Below the pieces are notes generated by a model. It ran no database searches and was not told the origin of the DNA. It saw only the letters and a list, made by a program, of their open reading frames with translations. From the NCBI GenBank assembly GCA_036489565.1, contig DASXFN010000019.1:1-64000 (forward strand): a DNA stretch of 64,000 nt. The letters are read 5' to 3'. Source of the DNA: JAICKN01 sp036489565 (GTDB lineage Bacteria; Acidobacteriota; Terriglobia; Terriglobales; Acidobacteriaceae). A program made the position numbers and the translations under genes. Below, one piece after another: positions 51,216-60,244 of this stretch (position 1 is its first letter; every line of letters begins with the position of its first letter).

Positions 51216-51523
51216 GGCTTAAGTTGTCACGTTTTGAAACTTTGTTAGAAGTTACATCGTTTCAGTTGTCACCGTTCCAGGTTGTCATTAGTTTCAAGTT
51301 GTCATCCTGAGCGAAGCAAGAACTTCGCTTTTGCGAAGTTCTTGCGCAGTCGAAGGACCCCTATAGCAAAGATGTCGCTGAACTCTAGGGATTCTTCGAC
51401 TTCGCCGATTTGCTTAGCAGCAAATCAGCTCCGCTCAGAATGACAAGGTAATGGGTGAAAGCAATTACAGGTGAGACCAATAGGCCACAAGGTCCGGAGC
51501 TCACCAAAAAGTTCTAAAACACA
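51216..51523. other. glyQ-glyS spacer filled with repeat modules
   Basis: These 308 bases between two subunit genes contain four GTTGTCA heads (51223, 51265, 51281, 51298) and then a full inverted pair of hairpin modules. glyQ and glyS are usually close together, so the spacer looks inserted. It contains no ORF worth listing. Confidence 0.7.
51299..51446. repeat. Inverted pair of TTGTCATCCTGAGCG hairpin modules
   Basis: The left end TTGTCATCCTGAGCGAAG (51299-51316) and the right end, read from the other strand, TTGTCATTCTGAGCGGAG (51429-51446), match at 16 of 18 positions. Each half holds its own hairpin: 12-bp arms CAAGAACTTCGC at 51317-51344 in the left half, and 7-bp arms GATTTGC / GCAAATC in the right. 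Each half ends with a shared tail (GCAGTCGAAGGACCCCTA and its mirrored form). Related copies occur at 60161 and 60965. Confidence 0.85.
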
Positions 51524-53674
51524 ATGCCCGATTTCCTGATCGAAATAGGAACCGAAGAGATTCCCGCGCGGATGATTGAACCCGCCGCTGCCGAACTGCA
51601 AAAGCGGCTGGGCGATCTGTTGACACGCGAGCGCCTGCCGGCCACCAACGTCATCGAATGCTTCAATACGCCGCGACGGCTGGCGCTGATTGCCTCCGGC
51701 ATTCCTGCCGCGCAGCCCGACGTAACGGAACAAGCGTCGGGTCCATCGGTGGCAGTTGCCTTTAAGGACGGCCAGCCTACTCCGGCGGCCCATGCCTTCG
51801 CCAAAAAAGCCGGCGTGGATGTTGGGAAACTCGAAAAAGTCTCTACGCCCAAGGGTGAATATCTTTCCGCGAAGATCACGAAAAAGGGACGCCCCGCTGC
51901 TGAAGTTCTCACTGAATTGTTGCCGAAAGAAATTGCCTCGCTGTACTGGCCTAAGAACATGTACTGGCAAAAGCCGAGCGAGCGCTTTGTTCGTCCCATC
52001 CGCTGGCTGGTCGCCATGCTGGATAGCCAAGTCGTTCCCCTTGAGTTCGCTGGGCTTCGCGCGGGAAAAACTTCACGAGGCCACCGGCAACTGGGAAATG
52101 AAAGTGTCGAAATCACCAGCGCCGATTCCTACGCCAACGCGCTTTATGAAGCGAAAGTCATGGCCCAGGACGCGCGCAAAATGCTCATCACCGAGCAATT
52201 GAAGTTCACCGCCAGGCTTGCGAATGGTTTTGTGCGTCCCGACGATTCGCTTCTCGATACGGTTGTGAACCTCACCGAATGGCCTTCTGTGGTACTGGGC
52301 GAGTTCGATCCGGAATTCTTGTCGTTGCCGGAGGAAATTCTGGTGACGGTGATGCGCGATCACCAGAAATATTTTGCCGTCGAGGATGGTCAGGGCAAAC
52401 TGCTCCCCAACTTTCTCGCCGTCCTCAACACCGATGGCGATCCCCAGGGAATGATTCGCCACGGCCATGAGCGCGTATTGCGCGCCCGCTTCAACGATGC
52501 GCGCTTTTTCTGGCAGACCGATCAAAAGCGGCCGTTGCGCGAACGCGTCGAATTACTCAAGAACGTCACCTTCCAAAAAGATTTAGGTAGCTATTACGAC
52601 AAAACCATTCGTGTGCAGCACCTGTGCAGCGGTTTGAGTGAAATTATCCGCCAAAACGGCGGAACCATCCGTCCCGGAATCGTGCATAAGGCTGTTTGTC
52701 TCGCGAAAACAGACCTGACCACGGAATTGGTGAAAGAATTCACCGAACTCCAGGGGATCGTCGGTGGTCTATACGCTCGGGTGCAGGCACTTGATCCCGA
52801 TCTTCCGGAAGCGAACCGCCTGGCCATCGCGGAAGCCGTGTACGATCATTACAAGCCCGAGTCCATGGATGACTCCGTTCCTCGCAGCACCGAGGCCGCG
52901 GTTGTTTCCATCGGCGACAAAGCTGACAGCATCGCCGGAATGTTTGCTTTAGGATTGGTGCCCAGCGGATCGAAAGATCCGTTTGCGCTGCGCCGCCAGG
53001 CAAACGGAATTGTTAAGACTATCGCCGAGCACAAGCTGCCTATCCAAATCTCCACATTGATGAAAGATGCCCGCGCAGGATACGCAGGCTCCGCGGCGGA
53101 AAAGAAATTCACCAATGCGGAGTACACGAAATCCGTGGAAGCATTTTTCCGAGAGCGCGTGGAGTTTTATCTCCGCGAAGCGCTCGGATTCAGGTATGAC
53201 GTGGTGAATGCAGTACTGGCAGAGGGATCTGATGCTGTTGGTGATGCCGTTGCGCGCACCAAAGCTGTCAGCGACGTTCTGCCCGTGCCGGAATTCCAGG
53301 CCGTGGCGGCAGCCTCGAAGCGAATCAGAAATATCCTGAAGCAGGCGGGAGAGAAAAAACTTCGCATCGCCGAAATATTTGAACTGTTTGCAGGTGTGGC
53401 GGAGGAAGAGAAAATTCTTGCTGCTTATCTGCAGCAGAATTCCTCTAAAATCGAGGCGCACCGCGAGAAAAAGGAATACAAAGAAGCGCTCCTGCTCCTC
53501 TCAAGCGCTCGCGAACCGGTAGACAAGTTTTTTGACAAAGTTATGGTTATGGTTGATGACGAGCGTATTCGTGCGAATCGGCTGGCCTTGCTGCAAACGC
53601 TGCTCAAGGAATTCTCTACAATCGCCGATTTCTCTGAGATCGTGACCGAAGGTACCAAAGAATCCTCAAAATAA
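51524..53674 (+). CDS. glyS: Glycine-tRNA ligase beta subunit
   Basis: This 716-residue subunit binds tRNA-Gly and completes the alpha2beta2 enzyme with GlyQ. The start DFLIEIGTEEIPARMIEPA and EFCF-like motifs are typical. The central domain (EILVTVMRDHQKYFAVEDGQGKLLPNFLAVLN, HERVLRARFNDARFFWQTD) and GDKADSIAGMFALGLVPSGSKDPFALRRQA are hallmarks. The C-terminal anticodon-binding-like part (KFFDKVMVMVDDERIRANRLALL) is present. It is slightly longer than E. coli GlyS (689). It follows glyQ and is followed by ppdK after 13 bases. Confidence 0.96.
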   Translation: MPDFLIEIGTEEIPARMIEPAAAELQKRLGDLLTRERLPATNVIECFNTPRRLALIASGIPAAQPDVTEQASGPSVAVAFKDGQPTPAAHAFAKKAGVDVGKLEKVSTPKGEYLSAKITKKGRPAAEVLTELLPKEIASLYWPKNMYWQKPSERFVRPIRWLVAMLDSQVVPLEFAGLRAGKTSRGHRQLGNESVEITSADSYANALYEAKVMAQDARKMLITEQLKFTARLANGFVRPDDSLLDTVVNLTEWPSVVLGEFDPEFLSLPEEILVTVMRDHQKYFAVEDGQGKLLPNFLAVLNTDGDPQGMIRHGHERVLRARFNDARFFWQTDQKRPLRERVELLKNVTFQKDLGSYYDKTIRVQHLCSGLSEIIRQNGGTIRPGIVHKAVCLAKTDLTTELVKEFTELQGIVGGLYARVQALDPDLPEANRLAIAEAVYDHYKPESMDDSVPRSTEAAVVSIGDKADSIAGMFALGLVPSGSKDPFALRRQANGIVKTIAEHKLPIQISTLMKDARAGYAGSAAEKKFTNAEYTKSVEAFFRERVEFYLREALGFRYDVVNAVLAEGSDAVGDAVARTKAVSDVLPVPEFQAVAAASKRIRNILKQAGEKKLRIAEIFELFAGVAEEEKILAAYLQQNSSKIEAHREKKEYKEALLLLSSAREPVDKFFDKVMVMVDDERIRANRLALLQTLLKEFSTIADFSEIVTEGTKESSK

Positions 53675-53687
53675 ACAAAGGACGGAT

Positions 53688-56441
53688 ATGGCAACTAGCA
53701 CACTCCCCGAAACTGAAGTACAGGAACGCAAGCAGGAAAATAATAAGCAGGGTGGAACTAAGTATGTTTACTCATTCGGCGGCGGCAAAGCCGATGGCCA
53801 CGGCAAAATGAAAGACGTGCTCGGCGGCAAAGGCGCAGGTCTTGCCGAAATGACGAGTGCCGGTTTGCCGGTGCCTCCCGGATTCACCATCCAGACCGAA
53901 GCTTGCCGCGAGTACATGCGGCATGGGGATGTCTCGAAAGAAGTGAACCGCCAGATGGATGAAGCTCTTCGCCAACTAGAAGAGTTGCAGGGCCAGAAAC
54001 TCGGCCAGGGCGACAATCCTCTGCTCGTCAGCGTCCGCTCCGGCGCCAAGTTCTCCATGCCCGGCATGATGGATACGATCCTGAACCTCGGCTTGAACGA
54101 CAAGAGCGTTGAATCCTTGGCCAAGCGCAGCAACAATCCCCGCTTTGCTTATGACTCTTATCGCCGCCTCATTCAGATGTTCTCGAGCGTCGTTCTGGAA
54201 ATTCCCAAGAGCGAATTCGAAGAAGTGTTTGACGCCAAGAAGAAAGCAAAAAAAGCCAAGCTCGACACCGATCTCGACGCGAAGGCGCTGAAAGAAGTCA
54301 TCGAAGAATACAAGAAGGTCGTAAAGAAGCACGCCAAGCGCGACTTCCCGCAGGACGCGCATGATCAGCTTGTCATGTCTCGCGACGCCGTCTTCCGCTC
54401 CTGGCAGAACGACCGTGCCAAGCACTACCGCCGCATCAACAACATTGACGACATGCTCGGTACAGCCGTCAACGTGCAAGCCATGGTTTACGGAAACCTC
54501 GGTGATACCAGCGGCACTGGCGTCGGTTTCACGCGCAACCCGGCGATCGGAACCAAAGAGTTTTACGGCGAGTTCCTGATGAACGCGCAGGGCGAAGATG
54601 TGGTTGCCGGTATCCGCACGCCGGTTCCAATTCTCGAACTGCAAAAAGTGATGCCGGCGGTGTACGACCAGCTTCGCGACATCACCACGCGTCTCGAAAA
54701 ACACTATCGCGACATGCAGGATTTCGAGTTCACCATTCAGGAAGGCAAGCTCTACATGCTGCAAACGCGAAACGGCAAGCGCACCGGTCGCGCCGCGGTC
54801 CGCGTGGGAATTCAGATGGTCGAAGAAGGTTTGATCACCAAGGAAGAAATGATCTTCCGCGTTGAACCGAATCAGCTTTACGACTTTCTGGTTCCCCGAC
54901 TCGATGAAAAGAAAACCAAAGTCGAAGTGCTGGCCACCGGCTTGCCTGCCTCTCCTGGCGCGGCTGTCGGACAAATCGTCTTCTCCGCTGATGAAGCGGT
55001 AGAAAAAGCCGGACACGGCGCGAAGAAGAACCCTGTGATTCTGGTCCGGGCTGAAACTACTCCTGAAGACATTCACGGCATGGAAGTCGCCGCCGGAATT
55101 CTTACCTCGCGCGGCGGCATGACCAGCCACGCAGCCGTCGTTACCCGCGGCATGGGCAAGTGCTGCGTTGCCGGAGCGGGCGACATTCACGTGGATGAAA
55201 AGAAGCGCGAGATGCACGCCAAAGGTCAGGTCTTTAGAGCCGGAGACTGGATCTCGCTCGATGGCACCACCGGTCGAGTAATCAAGGGCAAACTCGGCAC
55301 GCTCGATGCTTCACCCGACGATCCCGAGTTGCAAAAGCTGATGAGCTGGTCGGAGCCCTTCCGTAAATTAGGCGTTCGCGCCAATGCCGACATTCCGCGT
55401 GATGCTATTCAGGCACGCGCGTTCGGAGCGGAAGGCATCGGTCTTTGCCGCACCGAGCACATGTTCTTCGGCGAAGAAAAACTTCCTCACATGCGCGCCA
55501 TGATTCTGGCGAGCACGGAAAAAGATCGCCGTGCTGCACTGAAAAAGCTTTTGCCCTTGCAGCGAAAAGACTTCATCGGCGTCTTCCGCGCCATGGACGG
55601 CTTCCCGGTCACCATTCGGCTCCTGGATCCTCCTTTGCACGAATTTCTGCCACGCCGTGAAGATTTGATGGTCGAAATCGCCGTACTCGAAGCCACTAAG
55701 CCGAAGTCTCCAAAGCTGGGTGGCCTGAAGAAGCTGCTGCGTCGCGTCGAAGACCTGCATGAATTCAACCCCATGCTTGGCCATCGCGGATGCCGCCTGG
55801 GCATTACTTATCCTGAGATCACCGAGATGCAAGCCCGCGCCATCTTCGAAGCCGCTCTTGCCGTTGCAAAAGACGGCGGAAAAGTTTTTCCCGAAGTGAT
55901 GGTGCCCCTCACCGCCACTGTGAAGGAAATGGCCAATCAGGGTGCGATCATTCGCCGCGTAGCCGAAGAAGTGTTCAAGGAAAAAGAGCGCAAGATCGAC
56001 TACAAAGTCGGAACGATGATCGAATTGCCCCGCGCCGCTTTAGTGGCAAATGAAATCGCGGAGGAAGCCGAGTTCTTTTCGTTCGGCACCAACGATCTCA
56101 CGCAAACCACCTTTGGTTTCTCGCGTGACGACATCAACAAGGTGCTGCCAACGTATCTTGCGGAAGGCATCCTGAAGCAGGATCCGTTTGCCGTGCTCGA
56201 CCGTGACGGTGTTGGTCAGCTCGTAAAAATGGCCACCGAACGCGGACGCAAGACTCGCTCAAATCTCAAGGTCGGCATCTGCGGAGAACACGGCGGCGAA
56301 CCATCGTCGGTCGAGTTCTGCCATCAGATTGGCCTGAACTACGTCTCCTGCTCGCCTTTCCGCGTGCTGACGGCAAGACTCGCGGCGGCGCAGGCAGCGG
56401 CAATGGATAAGTTGGGAGTCGAGGCAGGACGAACCAAGTAA
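53688..56441 (+). CDS. ppdK: Pyruvate, phosphate dikinase
   Basis: This enzyme interconverts pyruvate + ATP + Pi and PEP + AMP + PPi, enabling gluconeogenesis or PPi-linked glycolysis. The 917 residues form an N-terminal ATP-grasp domain (KYVYSFGGGKADGHGKMKDVLGGKGAGLAEM, SVRSGAKFSMPGMMDTILNLGL), the phospho-His domain (GGMTSHAAVVTRGMGKCCV) and a C-terminal PEP/pyruvate barrel (GLCRTEHMFF, EFFSFGTNDLTQTTFGFSRDD, GICGEHGGEPSSVEF). It has a ~25-residue N-terminal extension and a Lys-rich insert (about 184-215). AAAGGACGGAT is the ribosome site. It is 13 bases after glyS, so probably co-transcribed. Confidence 0.97.
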   Translation: MATSTLPETEVQERKQENNKQGGTKYVYSFGGGKADGHGKMKDVLGGKGAGLAEMTSAGLPVPPGFTIQTEACREYMRHGDVSKEVNRQMDEALRQLEELQGQKLGQGDNPLLVSVRSGAKFSMPGMMDTILNLGLNDKSVESLAKRSNNPRFAYDSYRRLIQMFSSVVLEIPKSEFEEVFDAKKKAKKAKLDTDLDAKALKEVIEEYKKVVKKHAKRDFPQDAHDQLVMSRDAVFRSWQNDRAKHYRRINNIDDMLGTAVNVQAMVYGNLGDTSGTGVGFTRNPAIGTKEFYGEFLMNAQGEDVVAGIRTPVPILELQKVMPAVYDQLRDITTRLEKHYRDMQDFEFTIQEGKLYMLQTRNGKRTGRAAVRVGIQMVEEGLITKEEMIFRVEPNQLYDFLVPRLDEKKTKVEVLATGLPASPGAAVGQIVFSADEAVEKAGHGAKKNPVILVRAETTPEDIHGMEVAAGILTSRGGMTSHAAVVTRGMGKCCVAGAGDIHVDEKKREMHAKGQVFRAGDWISLDGTTGRVIKGKLGTLDASPDDPELQKLMSWSEPFRKLGVRANADIPRDAIQARAFGAEGIGLCRTEHMFFGEEKLPHMRAMILASTEKDRRAALKKLLPLQRKDFIGVFRAMDGFPVTIRLLDPPLHEFLPRREDLMVEIAVLEATKPKSPKLGGLKKLLRRVEDLHEFNPMLGHRGCRLGITYPEITEMQARAIFEAALAVAKDGGKVFPEVMVPLTATVKEMANQGAIIRRVAEEVFKEKERKIDYKVGTMIELPRAALVANEIAEEAEFFSFGTNDLTQTTFGFSRDDINKVLPTYLAEGILKQDPFAVLDRDGVGQLVKMATERGRKTRSNLKVGICGEHGGEPSSVEFCHQIGLNYVSCSPFRVLTARLAAAQAAAMDKLGVEAGRTK

Positions 56442-56448
56442 AATCTTT

Positions 56449-56476
56449 AACCGCAGAGCGCGGAGGTCGCAGAGGG
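56449..56476. repeat. CAGAG-type intergenic repeat
   Basis: The unit AACCGCAGAG...GTCGCAGAGGG resembles the reverse complement of 61836-61863 (AACCACAGAGGCACTGAGACACAGAGGG), with identical ends. A third, mirrored relative lies at about 56709-56733. These look like members of a dispersed noncoding repeat family. Confidence 0.5.
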
Positions 56477-56527
56477 AATGATTTTTCTCGGCGATCTCCA
56501 CGTTCTCTGAACACGATATGTACAGTC

Positions 56528-56653
56528 GTGGAAGAGCGGCCATTCATGGCCGCGAAAAAGGATTTTTTAGGAAAAGGGCTTCAGCCCCGGGCGCTAAAGC
56601 GCGGGATACTGATTGATGTATGCTAACGCGGCTCTGAAGCGCCGCTCTTCCAC
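56528..56653. repeat. Element with GTGGAAGAGCGGC terminal inverted repeats and internal hairpins
   Basis: GTGGAAGAGCGGC (56528-56540) and its perfect complement GCCGCTCTTCCAC (56641-56653) bound 126 bases. Inside are several short perfect dyads: GGCCATTCATGGCC, GGGCTTCAGCCC and GCGCTAAAGCGC. It encodes nothing and lies between ppdK and a convergent gene. The structure suggests a small non-autonomous repeat or structured RNA element. Confidence 0.75.
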
Positions 56654-56736
56654 AATTTTGTACTTGCTGCACTTTCCGCGAAGAAGACGCAGAGTAAGAA
56701 CTGTTTCGGCGACCTCTGCGTTCTCGGCGGTATTCC

Positions 56737-57330
56737 TTACTGCACCTTTTGCAACCGCGCAATCAACTTCTGCGCCAAATTTTCTTCCGATTCCGACCAC
56801 AACAAGCGGGCGCTTGCCCCGGAATTCTTCTCGATGTTGGCACTGAACTCCACCAGCTTCTGCACATTCGCTAGAATCTTAGATTCCGTGTCCTGCGTGT
56901 ATTTCACCTGCTCTTGCAAGAACGGCGCGTCACTTCCGAAATCAATTTCCACATGGCCCTCTTGCTCGTAAGAGGCCTCATCGAACTCCGGTCCACGGGC
57001 GATAAACCTCACTATGGCAGGTTGCAACGTCCACTGCGCGCCATCTTCAGCCGGGGCCCATAAGTCCCACGCGCCTTCAAACACGTAGGCATAATCTTCA
57101 TGCGACTGTTCAGCAGCCAACTGCACGGCCTCCTCGGGAGGCACCGCCGGCCGGAATCGCTGCTCAAACACTGTGGCTTCATTCCACGAAACCGCGTGCA
57201 GCGACAAATATGTAATCCCCGGATGCTCCTGGGAAAAAGGGAACTGTTGCATGACGGCAACGGTGTGCCGCAGCAATTCTTCGAACTCAAGTCGCGGAAA
57301 CCACAAGCTCAAATAAAGAGGGTCTGACAT
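56737..57330 (-). CDS. Hypothetical protein, 197 aa
   Basis: From the ATG at 57330 this soluble alpha/beta protein has 197 residues; the frame extends upstream to 57381 but would overlap the M50 leader region. It starts SDPLYLSLWFPRLEFEELLRHTVAVM and contains Tyr/Trp-rich strands (YAYVFEGAWDLWAPAEDGAQW). An acidic region follows (VEIDFGSDAPFLQEQVKY), then a C-terminal helix pair (ILANVQKLVEFSANIEKNSG, ENLAQKLIARLQKVQ). No signal peptide or known motif. It is divergent from the M50 protease gene. Probably a lineage-specific conserved protein; function unknown. Confidence 0.75.
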   Translation of the reverse strand: MSDPLYLSLWFPRLEFEELLRHTVAVMQQFPFSQEHPGITYLSLHAVSWNEATVFEQRFRPAVPPEEAVQLAAEQSHEDYAYVFEGAWDLWAPAEDGAQWTLQPAIVRFIARGPEFDEASYEQEGHVEIDFGSDAPFLQEQVKYTQDTESKILANVQKLVEFSANIEKNSGASARLLWSESEENLAQKLIARLQKVQ

Positions 57331-57441
57331 ATCAGTCTTCGTATAATTACCACCTGCTCTAATTGTATAACCGGATTGCATAAGTGGAGAGGGCCGCGCA
57401 GGGCCTGCAGCCCGCGCGTGATACCATCGAAATCAACGCAA

Positions 57442-58131
57442 ATGCCCCTGAATTACGTGGTAATCGCCTTTCAGCTGATCGCATTCCTGTTCGCCATCAG
57501 CGTTCATGAATCGGCCCATGCGTGGATGGCCAATCGCTGTGGTGACCCCACCGCGCGCATGCTGGGGCGCGTTACGCTGAACCCCATCAAGCACATTGAT
57601 CTTTTTGGGACAATCATTTTTCCCGCGATTTGTCTGCTCACGCATTTTCCCGTCTTCGGATGGGCCAAGCCCACTCCGGTGGACACCAGAAACTTCCGCA
57701 ATCCGGTGAGGGACGACATTCTTACCTCCATCGTCGGCCCCATCAGCAATTTTCTGGTTGCTGTTTGCGCGACGTTTTTATTGATTATTTTAAAATTGAG
57801 TTCATCTTTTGGCGGAGAGGTCGTTTCAGGGATGGTCACCGGCGGCGTAAATGCGCAGTCGGGATCGATCCTGGTGCCCGTCTGTCTGCTCTTGTATCAG
57901 TTTTTGATCATCAATGTGATCCTTGCGGTTTTTAACCTGATCCCGGTCCCGCCCCTCGACGGCAGCCATGTGATCCGCCACCTGCTTCCCGAACAGGTAC
58001 TTCGTGTTTACGATATGGTAGGTTGGATTGGCCTGTTGGCCTTGGTCTATTTAGGCGGAGGGATTCTGGACCGGATATTGAGCCCCTTCTTGTTTGTTTT
58101 TCAATATATTTTGGTGACTGCAAAAATCTAA
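57442..58131 (+). CDS. Site-2-type (M50) membrane metalloprotease
   Basis: This 229-residue rhomboid-sized intramembrane protease starts at the ATG at 57442. It has the zinc motif HESAH in ISVHESAHAWMA, and the third ligand region NLIPVPPLDGSHVIRH, with Asp in LDG. Five to six hydrophobic segments cover most of the chain. There is no PDZ or CBS domain, so it belongs to the short YwhC/Rv-type S2P group rather than RseP. Substrates are unknown. Its TAA shares one base with the trpS ATG (TAATG), so the two genes are coupled. Confidence 0.93.
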   Translation: MPLNYVVIAFQLIAFLFAISVHESAHAWMANRCGDPTARMLGRVTLNPIKHIDLFGTIIFPAICLLTHFPVFGWAKPTPVDTRNFRNPVRDDILTSIVGPISNFLVAVCATFLLIILKLSSSFGGEVVSGMVTGGVNAQSGSILVPVCLLLYQFLIINVILAVFNLIPVPPLDGSHVIRHLLPEQVLRVYDMVGWIGLLALVYLGGGILDRILSPFLFVFQYILVTAKI

Positions 58132-59189
58132 TGCCTCCTCGTCTTAGCAACCGCAAACGTGTGCTCAGTGGAATGCGCTCCACTGGCAAACTTCATCTTG
58201 GAAATTTCGTTGGCGCTCTCGATAACTGGGTCCGCATGCAGGACCAGTATGAGTGCTTCTTTTTTGTCGCTGACTGGCATGCCCTCACCACCGACTATGC
58301 CGATACTTCAAAGGTAAAAGAAAATTCCCTTGAGGTGCTTCTGGACTGGCTTGCCGCCGGGCTTGACCCTGAGCGCTGCACCATGTTCATCCAGTCGCAT
58401 GTGCCGCAGCACGCGGAGTTGCACTTGCTTTTCTCCATGATCACGCCGCTGGGCTGGCTGGAGCGCGTTCCCACTTACAAAGAGCAGCGCGAAAATATCA
58501 CCGAGAAAGATCTTGGGACGTACGGTTTTTTGGGTTACCCCGTGTTGCAATCAGCCGACATTTTGATTTACCAGGGCGACTTTGTTCCCGTCGGCGAAGA
58601 CCAGGTTCCCCATGTCGAATTGACTCGCGAGATCGCGAGACGCTTCAATTTGTTCTACCAGCGCAAGGGCATGCTGGTATTTCCAGAGCCGCAGCCATTG
58701 CTCACGCCCGCCGCCAAACTCCCCGGAACCGATGGCCGCAAGATGTCAAAATCTTACGGAAACACCATCCTGCTCACCGACCCAGAGCCCATCGTGCGAC
58801 AGAAACTCAAGACGATGGTCACGGATCCGGCCCGCGTCCGGCGCAGCGATCCCGGAAATCCCGACGTATGTCCTGTTGGAGACTTGCACAAAATCTTCAG
58901 CGACCGTGAAACTATCGTCAAGGTGGATGTAGGCTGCCGCTCAGCTGGAATTGGATGCATCGAGTGCAAAAGCTGGGCCGCCGACCACCTGGTGGAAATC
59001 CTGAACCCCATGCAGGAGCGCCGTAAAAAATACGAAGAGAATCCCCGCCTTGCCTGGGATATTCTGGAGGCAGGCTCGGCCCGCGCCCGCAAGGTTGCGG
59101 AGGGGACAATGAACGAAGTCCGCGAGGCGATGGGCATGTCGGCGGAGTACGAACCGCCGCAAGCAAGTCAGCAGGCAAAACAAAGTTGA
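58131..59189 (+). CDS. trpS: Tryptophan-tRNA ligase
   Basis: This class I synthetase has 352 residues when started at the ATG at 58131, which overlaps the M50 stop. The frame is open further upstream but only inside the preceding gene. The HIGH-type motif is LHLGNFVGAL and the KMSKS motif is KMSKSYGNTI. QSADILIYQGDFVPVGEDQVPHVELTREIARRFN is diagnostic for TrpS. It contains a pair of Cys in VGCRSAGIGCIECKSW. It leads into scpA after 10 bases, forming a run of M50-trpS-scpA-scpB-rluB. Confidence 0.95.
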   Translation: MPPRLSNRKRVLSGMRSTGKLHLGNFVGALDNWVRMQDQYECFFFVADWHALTTDYADTSKVKENSLEVLLDWLAAGLDPERCTMFIQSHVPQHAELHLLFSMITPLGWLERVPTYKEQRENITEKDLGTYGFLGYPVLQSADILIYQGDFVPVGEDQVPHVELTREIARRFNLFYQRKGMLVFPEPQPLLTPAAKLPGTDGRKMSKSYGNTILLTDPEPIVRQKLKTMVTDPARVRRSDPGNPDVCPVGDLHKIFSDRETIVKVDVGCRSAGIGCIECKSWAADHLVEILNPMQERRKKYEENPRLAWDILEAGSARARKVAEGTMNEVREAMGMSAEYEPPQASQQAKQS

Positions 59190-59199
59190 GCAGCTGTTC

Positions 59200-60099
59200 A
59201 TGAACGAATCTTCCAATCCGGAACGTCCTGTGACCACCAGGGGAATCGTTGTGCCTATTTCCGGCCCTGCCATCGAAAATAAATCCTCGCAAAATAAATC
59301 CAAAGACGGAAAGCCGCCCAAAGAAAGCGATTCCCCCTTCGCGGTCAGCGTCTCCGACATCTATGAGGGGCCGCTCGATCTGCTGCTCGATCTGATTCGC
59401 AAGCAGGACATAAATATTTACGATATCCCGATCGCGAAAATCACCGCCCAATATCTCTCGTACGTTGAAAAGTTGCGCCAGTTGGATGTAAACATCGCCG
59501 CTGAATTCATCTACATGACCGCGGTGCTCATTCACATTAAGTCGAAGATGCTCCTGCCTCGTGACCCGCTTGCTCCGTCCGATGCGGTGGATGACCCGCG
59601 CATGGAGTTGGTGAACCGGCTGCTGGAGCATGAAAAGTTCAAGTCCGCCGCCCAAATGCTTTTGCAAAAGCAGCAGATTGAAGAAGTCGTCTGGTCAAAC
59701 CCGGCCATGAAGGAATTCATCAACGCCGAGGGCACGGATCCTGAGATTGCCGCCGACGTAATTGACCTGGTCAAGACTTTCCAGCAGATCATCGAACGCG
59801 CCAAATCGCGCCCCTTGATTCAAGTTAACGAAGAGACTGTGACAGTCGGCCAAATGATCGAATACCTGCGCCGCCGCCTTTCGCTCGAAGACCGCCCACT
59901 GCGCCTGAAACATTTGCTGCGTAACGTGGAATCGCGGCAGGCGCTGGTGTGCATGTTTCTGGCGCTGCTGGAACTGGTACGCCTGCAGGCCATCCAGCTG
60001 CGGCAGGACCGCATGTTCGGAGAAATTCTGCTCCGCAAGCACACCGGATTCGAAGCCGTTATGGCCGAGCAGGCCGCCGTGCGCGACGACTGGCGATAG
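59200..60099 (+). CDS. scpA: Segregation and condensation protein A
   Basis: ScpA is the kleisin that joins Smc heads in chromosome condensation. The 299-residue protein has a variable 40-residue start, then the Smc-binding N-terminal domain (YEGPLDLLLDLIRKQDINIYDIPIAKITAQYLSYV) and helices AAEFIYMTAVLIHIKSKMLLP. The C-terminal winged helix ends MFLALLELVRLQAIQLRQDRMFGEILL. It is followed by scpB after a 145-base spacer holding a hairpin repeat, in the usual scpA-scpB-pseudouridine synthase order. Confidence 0.95.
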   Translation: MNESSNPERPVTTRGIVVPISGPAIENKSSQNKSKDGKPPKESDSPFAVSVSDIYEGPLDLLLDLIRKQDINIYDIPIAKITAQYLSYVEKLRQLDVNIAAEFIYMTAVLIHIKSKMLLPRDPLAPSDAVDDPRMELVNRLLEHEKFKSAAQMLLQKQQIEEVVWSNPAMKEFINAEGTDPEIAADVIDLVKTFQQIIERAKSRPLIQVNEETVTVGQMIEYLRRRLSLEDRPLRLKHLLRNVESRQALVCMFLALLELVRLQAIQLRQDRMFGEILLRKHTGFEAVMAEQAAVRDDWR

Positions 60100-60160
60100 C
60101 GCGAGATAGAGATAGAACTGGCGAGATAGGATGTCGTTTGGTTTGTCACCCTGTTTTATG

Positions 60161-60225
60161 TTGTCATCCTGAGCGGAGAAGTTCAGCCGCAAGCGGCTGA
60201 ACTTTGCAGTCGAAGGATCCCTATA
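60161..60225. repeat. Single TTGTCATCCTGAGCG hairpin module between scpA and scpB
   Basis: The head TTGTCATCCTGAGCGGAG (60161-60178) is followed by a perfect 12-bp hairpin AAGTTCAGCCGC-AA-GCGGCTGAACTT and then the tail TGCAGTCGAAGGATCCCTATA. The order head-hairpin-tail equals the left half of the element at 51299, but with a different hairpin sequence. It lies inside an operon, so it is transcribed. Confidence 0.85.
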
Positions 60226-60244
60226 AGCTTAGTAAAACTTAACT

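Noticed and set aside
53976..55217. 413-codon ORF on the minus strand opposite ppdK
   Set aside because: Antisense shadow produced by the codon bias of ppdK; composition (FF, HH, LL runs) is not protein-like.
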